From NCBI GenBank assembly GCA_963742955.1, contig CAVUOA010000008.1:310001-374000 (forward strand): a stretch of 64,000 nucleotides of DNA, written 5' to 3'. The DNA is from CAVUOA01 sp963742955 (GTDB taxonomy: Bacteria > Bacteroidota > Ignavibacteria > Tepidaquicellales > OLB5). This document shows, one piece after another, positions 46,301 to 54,996 of this stretch (the stretch's first letter is position 1; each line of letters opens with the position of its first letter). The notes below the pieces were generated by a model. That model saw nothing but the letters and a program-made list of their open reading frames with translations, was not told the origin of the DNA and searched no databases. Made by a program: the position numbers and the translations under genes.

Positions 46301-46925
46301 TATCGGCTATGGCGGATTAGACCATGTGTTAGCTTCGGGTAAAAATGTTAACGTGCTGGTGCTTGATACTGAAGTGTATTCAAACACGGGCGGACAAATG
46401 TCTAAATCAACGCCGCGCGCTGCAGTAGCAAAATTTGCCGCAGGCGGAAAGCTTATGCCTAAGAAAGACCTTGCGCTACTTGCAGTAAGTTACGCTAACA
46501 TTTATGTGGCTAGAGTAGCAATGGGAGCAAGCGATGTACAGACCGTAAGAGCATTCATGGAAGCAGAAGCTTATGACGGACCTTCAATTATAATTGCATA
46601 CAGCCACTGCATAGCTCACGGAATAGATATGACAAAAGGAATGTCTAACCAGAAAGCCGCAGTTGAATCAGGCTACTGGCCGCTGTTCAGGTTTAATCCT
46701 GCATTGATGAAGGAAGGATTAAATCCGTTTAAGCTTGATTCAAAAGCTCCCAAGATTTCATTGAAAGAATACGCTTACATGGAAACAAGATATAAAATGC
46801 TTACAAAGAGCCATCCCGATGATGCAGCAAGACTGATTAAGCTTGCGCAGGAAGACGTTAACGAGAGATGGTCAATTTACGAAAATCTTGCTAAAGATTA
46901 CGAACCCGTAAAGGAAAACAAATAA
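43350..46925 (+). CDS. nifJ: Pyruvate:ferredoxin (flavodoxin) oxidoreductase, single-chain
   Basis: 1191 residues, the normal size of the fused enzyme. The start is TTG 43350; CGGAG stands about 10 nt upstream and no in-frame ATG opens the conserved N-terminus (VTIDGNEAAAYVAYNLNEV). Domains: alpha (IYPITPSSNMGEWCD), gamma (GLGADGTVGANKNSIKIIGE), 2x[4Fe-4S] (CIQCNKCILVCPHATIR near 695, CTGCGICVEICPAK near 755) and C-terminal TPP domain (CSGCGETPYVKL, MGGDGWAYDIGYGGLDH, EVYSNTGGQMSKSTPR). It converts pyruvate and CoA to acetyl-CoA, CO2 and reduced ferredoxin, or the reverse. It lies 80 nt after korC and 39 nt before the DHOD-like gene. Confidence 0.97.
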   Translation: MDRKKVTIDGNEAAAYVAYNLNEVCAIYPITPSSNMGEWCDAWSAAKKKNLWGIIPTVSELQSEGGASGAIHGALQTGALSSTFTASQGLLLMIPNMFKIAGELTSTVFHVSARSVAAQALSIFGDHSDVMAVRTTGFALLASGSVQEVMDLAAISQAATLESRIPFLHFFDGFRTSHEVLKIEQLSSEDMLKMIDYDLVLAHRKRALSPDNPFIRGTAQNPDVFFQCRETINPFYIACPGIVQKQMDKFAGITGRSYHLFDYVGHPEAERVIIMMGSGAETADETVEYLVNRGEKVGLIKVRLYRPFSIEHFINAVPKSVKVISVLDRTKEAGSPGEPLYLDVVNAVTETYNEGKLNLSSFPKITGGRYGLSSKEFTPSMVISVFDEMKNQMPKNHYTVGIIDDVTNTSLPFDPNFSIEPPETFRGMFYGLGADGTVGANKNSIKIIGEETDFFAQGYFVYDSKKSGSVTVSHLRFGPKQIKSSYLINRANFIACHQQVFLEKMDMLFGAEEGATFLLNTQVPKEKVWDSLPEKVQKDIIEKKLKFYAIDAYKVAEETGMGVRINSIMQTCFFAISNIIPKDKAIESIKNAIKKTYGSKGDKIVQMNYDSVDKTIENLFEVKVPAKVTSTLKLKPAVSDKAPDFIKNVTARMIEGKGDLLPVSAFPVDGTFPSSSAQWEKRNIALEIPVWDPDICIQCNKCILVCPHATIRAKIYDDKLLNGGTPETFKHMKFKGKEFGEGLAYSIQIAPEDCTGCGICVEICPAKNKKETRLKAINMAPQIPLRETESKNYDFFLNLPEFDRTKLNFSSVKESQFLQPLFEYSGACSGCGETPYVKLVSQLFGDRAVIANATGCSSIYGGNLPTTPWAVNKDGRGPAWSNSLFEDNAEFGFGFRLAIDKHNETAKDLAVRLVNEIGEDLVNALVNAEQKDETGVQEQRKRVSILKDKLKNIKTPEAKQLLSFADYLVKKSVWIMGGDGWAYDIGYGGLDHVLASGKNVNVLVLDTEVYSNTGGQMSKSTPRAAVAKFAAGGKLMPKKDLALLAVSYANIYVARVAMGASDVQTVRAFMEAEAYDGPSIIIAYSHCIAHGIDMTKGMSNQKAAVESGYWPLFRFNPALMKEGLNPFKLDSKAPKISLKEYAYMETRYKMLTKSHPDDAARLIKLAQEDVNERWSIYENLAKDYEPVKENK

Positions 46926-46964
46926 ATTTTTTAAGAGTACTGTAACAAATAATAAAATATTAAC

Positions 46965-47954
46965 ATGGACCTGACTACAAAATATCTCGGACTTAATTTA
47001 AAAAATCCAATTGTACCTTCAGCTTCTCCCTTCTCCAGGGATATAAGTAAGATAAAGGAAATGGAGGATGCCGGCGCATCCGCAGTTGTACTGTATTCAT
47101 TATTCGAAGAACAAATTACACATGACGCTTTAGAACTTTACGTTAGAACTGTCACACATCAGGATAGTTATGCTGAGGCTCTTTCTTATTTACCCGAGGC
47201 TGAGGATTACAATATAGGTCCGGAAGAATATCTTGAACATATCAGAAAAGCGAAAGAAGCGGTCGGAATTCCTGTAATTGCCAGCTTAAACGGAGTAACG
47301 CCGGGCGGCTGGACGGAATATGCAAAGAAAATGGAAGAAGCCGGAGCTGATGCTCTGGAGCTGAACATTTATATGCTTGCAACCGACCAAAAGAAATCAT
47401 CACTCGATATAGAAAATCTGTATGTGGATATTCTTAAGCTGGTTAAGTCTTCTGTTAAGATTCCTGTTACAATGAAATTAAGCCCTTATTTCAGCTCTCT
47501 GGCGGGCTTTGCCAAAAAACTCGATGACTCAGGCGCTGACGGACTATTACTTTTCAATAGGTTCTACCAGCCTGATATTGACCTTGAAACACTTGAAGTT
47601 GTACCAAACGTATTATTCAGCAATCCCCAGTCTATGAGGCTTCCTCTCAGGTGGATTGCCATTCTCTACGGCAGAATAAAAGCTGACCTTGCCGCCACCA
47701 GCGGAATTCATTCCGCTGAAGATGTAATAAAAATGGTAATGGTTGGCGCTAAAATTACTCAGATGTTTGCAGCATTGCATATGTACGGTATCGGGCATAT
47801 AAGAAGTGTTCTGAGGGATATTAAAACCTGGATGATAGACCATGAATATGAGTCATTAGACCAGATGCGCGGCAGTATGAGTCATCAGTCTGCGGCAAAT
47901 CCTGCAGCTTTCGAGCGGGCAAATTATATGAGGGCTCTGAGTTCCATAAAATAA
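46965..47954 (+). CDS. Dihydroorotate dehydrogenase-like FMN protein
   Basis: 329 residues with a class 1 DHOD-like TIM barrel: KYLGLNLKNPIVPSASPFSRD, VIASLNGVTPGGWTEYAKKMEEAGADALELNIYM, PVTMKLSPYFSSL and ATSGIHSAEDVIKMVMVGAKITQM. The active-site Cys or Ser loop of true PyrD is not obvious, and no pyrimidine gene is near. Proteins of this type often sit beside PFOR genes; a ferredoxin- or NAD-linked reductase role (PreA-like) is possible but unproven. It starts 39 nt after PFOR. Confidence 0.8.
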   Translation: MDLTTKYLGLNLKNPIVPSASPFSRDISKIKEMEDAGASAVVLYSLFEEQITHDALELYVRTVTHQDSYAEALSYLPEAEDYNIGPEEYLEHIRKAKEAVGIPVIASLNGVTPGGWTEYAKKMEEAGADALELNIYMLATDQKKSSLDIENLYVDILKLVKSSVKIPVTMKLSPYFSSLAGFAKKLDDSGADGLLLFNRFYQPDIDLETLEVVPNVLFSNPQSMRLPLRWIAILYGRIKADLAATSGIHSAEDVIKMVMVGAKITQMFAALHMYGIGHIRSVLRDIKTWMIDHEYESLDQMRGSMSHQSAANPAAFERANYMRALSSIK

Positions 47955-47995
47955 AATATTATAAACTTTCTAACCCGTAGAAAGGACTACGAACT

Positions 47996-49207
47996 ATGAG
48001 CAATCTCTTCGCAAAGAGGATGGAGAAAGTCCCTAAGTCTTTTATTAGAGAAATCCTGAAATTTACTCAAAGTCCCGATGTTATTTCTTTTGCCGGTGGC
48101 TTACCAAATCCGCGTTTTTTTCCTGTTGAAGAAGTAAAGAAATCCACCGTTAAAGTTCTTGAAGAACACGGCGCACAGGCGCTTCAGTACAGCACAACTG
48201 AGGGCCACCTTCCCTTAAGAGAATTTATATGCGATTATTACAAACGCAAAAAAAACCTTAAAGTATCACCCGATGAAATATTAATAACCAACGGCGCGCA
48301 ACAGGGAATTGCTTTGCTGTGCAAAACATTTTTGAACAAAGGCGAAAAGGTAATACTTGAGCGTCCTGCATATCTTGGCGCAATTCAGGCAATATCTTTT
48401 TATGAGCCTGATTTTCATTCGGTTGATGTAGATGATGACGGAATTAATATTGAGCAGCTCGAAAAAAAATACAGGAACAACGATATAAAGCTCCTGTATT
48501 CGGTAGTAAACTTTTCCAACCCGACAGGAATTACGTATTCACTTGAGAAAAGAAAATCAATAGCAAAAGTTCTTGAAAAATACGATACATTATTTTTGGA
48601 AGATGACCCGTATTTTGAATGGAGATATGAAGGTGAACACCTGCCATCGGTTAAAACATTTTTAAACCGTAACGTAATTATGATTGGTTCGTTTTCAAAG
48701 ATTGTATCTCCGGGATTCAGAATCGGCTGGATTTGTGCGCCAAAGGAATTAATGGAAAAGATTAACATAGCAAAACAGGCTGCAGATTTACATTCCAGCA
48801 CTTTTGCGCAGTATGTTCTTCACCAGTATTTGACAGATTACGATGTGGAAGTTCATTTAACCAAGTTAAGGAAGGTTTACAACAGCCAGAAGAATAAAAT
48901 GATTGAATCAATCGAGAAATATTTTCCGGAGGATGTAAAATTTACCAGGCCGCAGGGAGGAATGTTCCTATGGGTTGAAATGCCTTCGCATATATCGGCG
49001 CGTGATTTGCTGGCTTTGGTTCTTCCTCAGAAACTGGCGTTTGTACCGGGAGACACAATGTTCGTTGACGGAACTGGGTTAAATACCATGAGACTCAACT
49101 ACACAAATTCATCGGAAGAGAAAATAGAAAAAGGCATTAAAATATTGGGTGATTCAATGAAGAAGCTTCTTGCCGAATCTAAAACAACTGTATCGCTCGG
49201 TTATTAG
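47996..49207 (+). CDS. PLP-dependent aminotransferase (2-aminoadipate/aromatic type, LysN-like)
   Basis: 403 residues, fold type I. The PLP lysine is in GSFSKIVSPGFRIGW. Other marks are SFAGGLPNPRFFP at the N-terminus, TTEGHLPLREFI, NGAQQGIALLCKTF and NFSNPTGITYS. This is the MocR/LysN-like group that handles 2-aminoadipate, aromatic or branched amino acids. It would make 2-oxoacids for the upstream ferredoxin oxidoreductases, with glutamate returned through GDH. The exact substrate is inferred. It lies in the same plus-strand block. Confidence 0.88.
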   Translation: MSNLFAKRMEKVPKSFIREILKFTQSPDVISFAGGLPNPRFFPVEEVKKSTVKVLEEHGAQALQYSTTEGHLPLREFICDYYKRKKNLKVSPDEILITNGAQQGIALLCKTFLNKGEKVILERPAYLGAIQAISFYEPDFHSVDVDDDGINIEQLEKKYRNNDIKLLYSVVNFSNPTGITYSLEKRKSIAKVLEKYDTLFLEDDPYFEWRYEGEHLPSVKTFLNRNVIMIGSFSKIVSPGFRIGWICAPKELMEKINIAKQAADLHSSTFAQYVLHQYLTDYDVEVHLTKLRKVYNSQKNKMIESIEKYFPEDVKFTRPQGGMFLWVEMPSHISARDLLALVLPQKLAFVPGDTMFVDGTGLNTMRLNYTNSSEEKIEKGIKILGDSMKKLLAESKTTVSLGY

Positions 49208-49316
49208 AAAATTTCGAAAGATATTTCACTTTTAAAACATACTATTATATAGAGAATCAAAATAACGTGTATCAAAATCAAAATTTACCGTTTTTTAATA
49301 AGAAAGGAACACTCCA

Positions 49317-51623
49317 ATGATACGCAAACAAGACGCACTTGATTATCATAAACAAGGGCGCGCAGGTAAAATAGAGGTCGTTTCCACAAAACCCTGCGCA
49401 ACACAGCGTGACCTCTCTCTGGCTTACACCCCCGGTGTAGCAGAGCCTTGCAGGGAAATAGAAGCAAATCCGGATGACGTTTATCAATATACTGCCAAAG
49501 GAAATCTGGTTGCTGTAATCTCAAATGGTACAGCTGTTCTTGGCCTCGGCGATATCGGGGCGCTTGCAGGAAAACCTGTAATGGAAGGCAAAGGAGTATT
49601 GTTTAAAAGGTTTGCAGATATAGATGTGTTCGATATTGAGCTTGATACACATAACGCTGACGAAATAATTAAAGCGGTAACGCTGCTGGAACCCACTTTT
49701 GGCGGCATAAACCTTGAGGATATAAAAGCTCCCGAATGCTTTTATATAGAAGAACAGCTCAAAAAGATTATGAAGATTCCGGTATTCCATGATGACCAGC
49801 ACGGGACTGCTATCATCAGCGGCGCCGCTCTTCTTAACGCGCTTGAAATTGTTAATAAAAAAATCGGTGATGTTAAGGTTGTATTCAGCGGAGCCGGCGC
49901 GGCAGGTATTGCCTGCGCAAAGCTGTATGAATCACTCGGTGTAAAAAGAGAAAATATTATGCTGGTTGATACAAAAGGTTTGGTTTACAAGGGCAGAAAA
50001 GAAGGAATGAATCCTTACAAAGAAATTTTTGCTGTTGAAACAGATAAGCGTACGCTTGCCGATGCAATGAAGGGCGCCGATGTATTCTGCGGTGTGTCTG
50101 CAAAAGGAATAGTATCTAAAGAGATGCTTAAATCTATGGCAAAAGACCCGATAGTTTTCGCAATGGCTAACCCTGACCCTGAGATAACATACGAAGACGC
50201 AAAAGATGCAAGAAGTGACGTAATTATGGCTACCGGAAGGTCTGACTATCCCAACCAGGTAAACAACGTTCTCGGATTCCCCTTCATCTTCCGCGGTGCG
50301 CTGGATGTAAGGGCAAGCGCAATTAACGAAGAAATGAAAATTGCCGCCTCATATGCTCTGGCAAATCTTGCTAAAGAAGACGTTCCTGATTCGGTAATAC
50401 GTGCATACGGCGGAAAGAAAATCGAATTCGGAAGAGATTATATTATTCCGAAACCGTTCGACCCGCGTGTTCTTTTATGGGAGGCACCCGCAGTAGCAAA
50501 AGCAGCTATGGAAACAGGTGTTGCCCAAAGACCGCTTGAGAGCATGGAAAAATATATCGATAGTCTTGAAGCAAGGCTCGGAAAAGCAAATGAAGTAATG
50601 AGATTCTTTATACATGAAGCTCAGCATGCGCCGAAACAGATTGTATTCCCCGAAGGTGAAGAAGAAAGCATCTTAAGGTCTGCACAAATTATACTTGATG
50701 AAAAAATTGCAAAACCTATTCTGCTTGGCAGCAGAACACTCATTAAACAAAAAATTGAAGAGCTCGGTCTTGACCTCGATGAAGCAACTGTAATAAATCC
50801 TTCAAAATCCGAAATGTTTGAGACATATGTTAAGAAATACCACGAACTAAGACATAGAAAAGGCGTAACAACACTGGATGCCCAGCGTTTACTGAAAACG
50901 CATAATATATTCGGTATGATGATGGTAAAAGAAGGTCAGGCAGATGGGTTGATTTCAGGATTAACACAGCACTATCCCGATACGGTAAGACCTGCATTGC
51001 AAATAATAGGCAAAGATGACGGGATAAAAAATATTGCCGGTATGTATATGATGATATTCAAGAACCAGACAATATTTATTGCAGATGCGACCGTAAACAT
51101 CGACCCTACTGTAGAAGAGCTTGCGGGTATAGCCTTGCTGGCTGCCGAAAAAGTTCGCCAGTTTGATATTGAACCAAGAATAGCAATGCTTTCATTCAGC
51201 AATTTCGGAAGCACTAATCACCCGATGACAGAAAAAGTAAGAAAGGCAACTAAGCTTGTTAAAGAAGCTGCACCTGAGCTAATAATTGACGGTGAGATGA
51301 TGGCTGATACGGCAATGAACCCTGAAATATTAAACGAATTTTATCCGTTTAATACTCTGAGAACACAGCCTAATTTGCTGATATTCCCGGGTTTAACTTC
51401 TGCCAATGTTGCATATAAGCTGCTTGCAGCTTTAGGCGGTGCCGTTGCTATAGGACCTATGCTGCTTGGAATAAAGAAACCGGTTTACCTGCTTGGTCCC
51501 GGAAATACTGTTAATGATATAGTAAATATTACCGCAATGGCAGTATTTGAATCACAGCGTAAATCAATGAATTATATAAAATACAGATTAAGCAATTTAA
51601 AAGAAGTTGTAAGCGTTAATTAA
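49317..51623 (+). CDS. maeB: NADP-type malic enzyme with C-terminal phosphotransacetylase-like domain
   Basis: 768 residues, the usual length of MaeB. Residues about 1-160 are the malic N-domain (LAYTPGVAEPCREI, GGINLEDIKAPECFYIE, FHDDQHGTAII). About 165-400 is the nucleotide domain (FSGAGAAGIACAKLYESLGV). From about 430 on is a phosphotransacetylase-like domain (QIVFPEGEEESILRSAQI, NFGSTNHPMTEKVRKA), which in MaeB is regulatory and senses acetyl-CoA. It converts malate to pyruvate and CO2. It links the C4 pool to PFOR. It ends about 100 nt before the hydrogenase operon. Confidence 0.96.
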   Translation: MIRKQDALDYHKQGRAGKIEVVSTKPCATQRDLSLAYTPGVAEPCREIEANPDDVYQYTAKGNLVAVISNGTAVLGLGDIGALAGKPVMEGKGVLFKRFADIDVFDIELDTHNADEIIKAVTLLEPTFGGINLEDIKAPECFYIEEQLKKIMKIPVFHDDQHGTAIISGAALLNALEIVNKKIGDVKVVFSGAGAAGIACAKLYESLGVKRENIMLVDTKGLVYKGRKEGMNPYKEIFAVETDKRTLADAMKGADVFCGVSAKGIVSKEMLKSMAKDPIVFAMANPDPEITYEDAKDARSDVIMATGRSDYPNQVNNVLGFPFIFRGALDVRASAINEEMKIAASYALANLAKEDVPDSVIRAYGGKKIEFGRDYIIPKPFDPRVLLWEAPAVAKAAMETGVAQRPLESMEKYIDSLEARLGKANEVMRFFIHEAQHAPKQIVFPEGEEESILRSAQIILDEKIAKPILLGSRTLIKQKIEELGLDLDEATVINPSKSEMFETYVKKYHELRHRKGVTTLDAQRLLKTHNIFGMMMVKEGQADGLISGLTQHYPDTVRPALQIIGKDDGIKNIAGMYMMIFKNQTIFIADATVNIDPTVEELAGIALLAAEKVRQFDIEPRIAMLSFSNFGSTNHPMTEKVRKATKLVKEAAPELIIDGEMMADTAMNPEILNEFYPFNTLRTQPNLLIFPGLTSANVAYKLLAALGGAVAIGPMLLGIKKPVYLLGPGNTVNDIVNITAMAVFESQRKSMNYIKYRLSNLKEVVSVN

Positions 51624-51722
51624 AAAAATTAAATAAGACAAAATTATCTTAAAATCCTTATATTTAAGAAAAATATAGATATATAAACTTATCCAGAGAA
51701 AGAGTCAGGATTAAATTATAGT

Positions 51723-52841
51723 ATGAAGATAATCGAGCGAAAGTCGATGAATATCCTCTTTGATATTCTGAAAGAAAAAGGATATAAAATAGTAGGACCC
51801 ACCGTTAAAGAGCAAGCAATTGTGTATGATGAAATCGATAATGTGAATGACCTGCCTATAGGACTTACCGATGAACAGGAAGCCGCCAAATACCGGCTGG
51901 TCAAGCGCAATGATAAAGCATTATTCGGGTATGTTGTAGGACCGCAATCATGGAAAAAATTCCTTTTCCCCTCCCGCCTCAAGCTTATGAGCGTTGAAAA
52001 AAACGGCAAGGGGTTTAAAATCCATGAAAACTCAGACCCAATCCCCAAGTATGCTTTTCTTGGTATAAGAAGCTGTGAAATAAACGCAATCTTTGTACAG
52101 GATAAAGTATTCAAAGACGGCGAGTATGTTGACCCGTATTACAAAAAAATCAGGGAAGACATTCTGATTATTGCCGTTAACTGCACCGAGCCCGGCGGAA
52201 CATGCTTCTGCGTTTCTATGAACACAGGCCCTAGGGCAAAAAAGGGATTCGATTTGGCTTTTACCGAAATAATAGAAGATAAGAAACATCATTTTACTAT
52301 TGAATCGGGGAGCGAAAAAGGCGAAGAAATCCTTTCAAAATTATCCAAAAAAGAAGCCGATAAGAACGATAGTGATACTGTTGATAAGCTGATGAAAAAT
52401 GCATCACGCAAGATGGGCAGAAAAATGGATACTCATGAAATCAAAGAGCTTCTTTACGAAAACTTTGAGCACTCACAGTGGGAAGATGTTGCAAAAAGAT
52501 GTCTATCCTGCGCAAACTGCACCATGGTTTGCCCCACCTGTTTCTGTTCAACCGTTGAAGATGTTACAGACCTCACCGGCGAAAACGCCGAAAGGTGGAG
52601 AAGATGGGATTCATGTTTCACTTTGGATTATTCTAAAGTGGCAGGCGGTAACTTCCGCACATCACCAAGAGCAAGATACCGCCAATGGATGACGCACAAG
52701 CTTGCTTCATGGATAGACCAGTTCGGAACATCCGGATGTGTGGGATGCGGCAGATGCATAACATGGTGCCCTGTTGGTATAGATATAACTAAAGAAGTAC
52801 AGGAAATCAGAAACAACCCTATAAAAACACAAACCAAATAA
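51723..52841 (+). CDS. hydB: Group 3b-type hydrogenase, FeS beta subunit
   Basis: 372 residues. The N-terminal two-thirds resembles HydB of archaeal sulfhydrogenases (YAFLGIRSCEINAIFVQDKV, NCTEPGGTCFCVSMN). The C-terminal part has [4Fe-4S] motifs CLSCANCTMVCPTCFC and CVGCGRCITWCP. It moves electrons between the NiFe module (HydD/HydA) and the flavin subunit (HydG). Start chosen at ATG 51723. It opens the hydrogenase operon; the 100 bp upstream show no clear promoter match. Confidence 0.93.
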   Translation: MKIIERKSMNILFDILKEKGYKIVGPTVKEQAIVYDEIDNVNDLPIGLTDEQEAAKYRLVKRNDKALFGYVVGPQSWKKFLFPSRLKLMSVEKNGKGFKIHENSDPIPKYAFLGIRSCEINAIFVQDKVFKDGEYVDPYYKKIREDILIIAVNCTEPGGTCFCVSMNTGPRAKKGFDLAFTEIIEDKKHHFTIESGSEKGEEILSKLSKKEADKNDSDTVDKLMKNASRKMGRKMDTHEIKELLYENFEHSQWEDVAKRCLSCANCTMVCPTCFCSTVEDVTDLTGENAERWRRWDSCFTLDYSKVAGGNFRTSPRARYRQWMTHKLASWIDQFGTSGCVGCGRCITWCPVGIDITKEVQEIRNNPIKTQTK

Positions 52842-52862
52842 GCTATAGGAGTAAATTATAAA

Positions 52863-53342
52863 ATGCAACCAGAAAACTTAACAGAGCTTCTTCGAAAACA
52901 CCCTTTTATTAGTGACCTTGATGATAAGTTCCTCAAAACACTCCTTTCGTGCGCATCAAATGCTGCATTTACAGACGGGGATTATCTATTCCGTGAAGGT
53001 GAAGAAGCAACTAAATTTTACCTTATTAGAACCGGAAGAGTCGCACTTGAACTCCACGGCTCAGAACGGGGCATGATAAGAATACAAACACTCGGACACG
53101 GTGAAGTGCTCGGCTGGTCATGGCTGATACATCCGTACCGCTGGCATTTTGACGCAATAGCCGTTGAAGACGTAAGAGCCTTTGCCCTGGATGGCAAATG
53201 TTTAAGAACTAAATGCGATAAAGACCATGATTTCGGTTACGAAATGTATAAACGTTTTTCGCAGGTGCTGGAAAACAGGATGAAGGCAACACGCCTTCAA
53301 TTGCTTGATGTTTACGGATTAAACAGGATAGAAAGAGGATAA
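52863..53342 (+). CDS. Cyclic-nucleotide-binding-domain protein inside the hydrogenase operon
   Basis: 159 residues. A single cNMP/Crp effector domain: FTDGDYLFREGEEATKFYLIRTGRVALELHG, GHGEVLGWSWLIHPYRWHFDAIAVEDVRAFALDG. The dimer helix then ends at RLQLLDVYGLNRIERG with no HTH. It lies 21 nt after hydB and 7 nt before hydG, so it is made with the enzyme. It may sense a ligand and modulate hydrogenase activity rather than bind DNA; this is inference. Its structure parallels the stand-alone domain at 37549, but the two sequences are not close. Confidence 0.88.
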   Translation: MQPENLTELLRKHPFISDLDDKFLKTLLSCASNAAFTDGDYLFREGEEATKFYLIRTGRVALELHGSERGMIRIQTLGHGEVLGWSWLIHPYRWHFDAIAVEDVRAFALDGKCLRTKCDKDHDFGYEMYKRFSQVLENRMKATRLQLLDVYGLNRIERG

Positions 53343-53349
53343 TCTAAAT

Positions 53350-54213
53350 ATGCATGAACAAGTTCTGACACAAAGTATCATTACAGCCGACCCAATGATG
53401 CCTCAGCTTGTTAGAATTAGCAAGCTGGTATGGGAAACGGAGCATGTATATACAATATATTTAACACCTAATGAAAATATGGAAGGCGGGTTCAAATTCC
53501 TGCCCGGACAGTTTAATATGCTGTACGTGTTTGGCACAGGCGAAGCTGCAATATCAATTAGTTCAAGTCCCTATAAGCCGCATACGCTTGTACATACAAT
53601 CCACAAAGTTGGAACAGTAACTTCCGCACTTTCGAAATTAAAAAAAGGCGATTTTGTAGGACTACGAGGCCCGTTCGGAAGCAGCTGGCCGGTAGGAACT
53701 GCAATAGGTAAAGATGTCTGTATACTCGCCGGAGGCATCGGACTCGCTCCCCTGCGTCCTGTTATATATACCTTATTCAAAAACCGAAAAGATTACGGAA
53801 GGATATATATACTATACGGCGCGCGCACTCCGCAGGATTTGCTTTACAGGGTTGAGCTTGAACAATGGGGAAAACTCTTCGATGTGGAAGTACACGTTAC
53901 AGTTGACCGCGGCGACCAGTCATGGAAAGGAAACATTGGTGTTGTTTCAAACCTGTTGTCATATCTCGATTTTGATAAAAATAATACAATCTCAATGGTA
54001 TGCGGTCCTGAAATTATGATGAAGTACACTGTTGAAGATTTATTTGACAAAGGCATACCCGAAGAAAATGTTTATTTATCTCTCGAAAGAAATATGAAAT
54101 GCGCGGTAGGGTTATGCGGACACTGCCAGTTCGGTCCCAAATTCATCTGCAAAGACGGACCGGTATTCAGCTACCCTGAGGTTAGCAGCTTATTCGGAAG
54201 GAAGGAGATATAA
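53350..54213 (+). CDS. hydG: Group 3b-type hydrogenase, flavin/NAD(P) gamma subunit
   Basis: 287 residues of the ferredoxin-NADP reductase family. FAD site AISISSSPYKP, NAD(P) site GGIGLAPLRPVIYTL and LRGPFGSSWPVG. C-terminal [2Fe-2S] ligands lie in CAVGLCGHCQFGPKFICKDGP. It exchanges electrons between NAD(P)H and the FeS chain of HydB/HydD. The next gene starts 3 nt after the stop, so expression is tightly coupled. Confidence 0.93.
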   Translation: MHEQVLTQSIITADPMMPQLVRISKLVWETEHVYTIYLTPNENMEGGFKFLPGQFNMLYVFGTGEAAISISSSPYKPHTLVHTIHKVGTVTSALSKLKKGDFVGLRGPFGSSWPVGTAIGKDVCILAGGIGLAPLRPVIYTLFKNRKDYGRIYILYGARTPQDLLYRVELEQWGKLFDVEVHVTVDRGDQSWKGNIGVVSNLLSYLDFDKNNTISMVCGPEIMMKYTVEDLFDKGIPEENVYLSLERNMKCAVGLCGHCQFGPKFICKDGPVFSYPEVSSLFGRKEI

Positions 54214-54216
54214 AAG

Positions 54217-54996
54217 ATGAAAGCCAAGAAACCAAAAGTAGCGGTATTTAAATTCGCATCATGCGACGGATGTCAATTATCATTACTGGATGCTGAAGAA
54301 GCATTACTGGCTATTGCCGGAGAAATAGATATAGCATTTTTCCCGGAAGCAACACGAAGAATGTTAAAGGGACCTTATGATATTGCTTTGGTGGAGGGAA
54401 GCGTTACTACTCCACATGACGTTGAAATGATTAGAGAAATAAGAAAATCAAGCGGTGCATTAATTACAATCGGCGCCTGTGCTACCGCAGGAGGTATTCA
54501 GGCTCTGCGTAACTGGAAAGACGTTAAGGAGTTTGTGCAGATTGTCTATGCAACCCCAGAATTCATTTCAACACTTGACAGGTCATTGCCTGTAAGCTCG
54601 TTTGTAAATGTTGATTTTGAATTACGCGGCTGTCCTATAAATAAAAACCAGCTTGTAGAAGTAATCAACGCATTCCTCAACAACAGGAAACCCAACGTTT
54701 CATCACACAGTGTTTGCATAGAGTGCAAGCTGAAAGGTAATGTCTGTGTAATGGTTGCACACGGCACGCCTTGCCTTGGACCTGTTACTCATGCAGGGTG
54801 CGGAGCTTTATGTCCCTCGTTTAACAGGGGATGCTACGGCTGTTACGGTCCGATGGACAGCACAAACACATCATCTTTAAGCAATCAATTTAAAGAGTTA
54901 GGAGAAACCCAATACGAAATAATGCTCGCATTCAGAGGATTCAATGCCTATGCAGAGCCGTTCAGGAAAGAAAGTGAAGCTCATGAAAAAAAATAG
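54217..54996 (+). CDS. hydD: Group 3b-type NiFe hydrogenase, small (delta) subunit
   Basis: 259 residues. The proximal [4Fe-4S] ligand motif is ASCDGCQLS near residue 13, and TIGACATAGG and CVMVAHGTPCLGPVTHAGCGALCP are typical. More Cys (CIECKLKGNVC, GCYGCYGP) fit two or three clusters. It carries electrons to and from the NiFe site. No twin-arginine signal is present, so the enzyme is cytoplasmic. It overlaps hydA by 14 nt. Confidence 0.95.
   Translation: MKAKKPKVAVFKFASCDGCQLSLLDAEEALLAIAGEIDIAFFPEATRRMLKGPYDIALVEGSVTTPHDVEMIREIRKSSGALITIGACATAGGIQALRNWKDVKEFVQIVYATPEFISTLDRSLPVSSFVNVDFELRGCPINKNQLVEVINAFLNNRKPNVSSHSVCIECKLKGNVCVMVAHGTPCLGPVTHAGCGALCPSFNRGCYGCYGPMDSTNTSSLSNQFKELGETQYEIMLAFRGFNAYAEPFRKESEAHEKK

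Noticed and set aside
46965..47954. Naming the DHOD-like gene pyrD
   Set aside because: No pyrimidine neighbours and no clear PyrD active-site loop; only the family level is supported.
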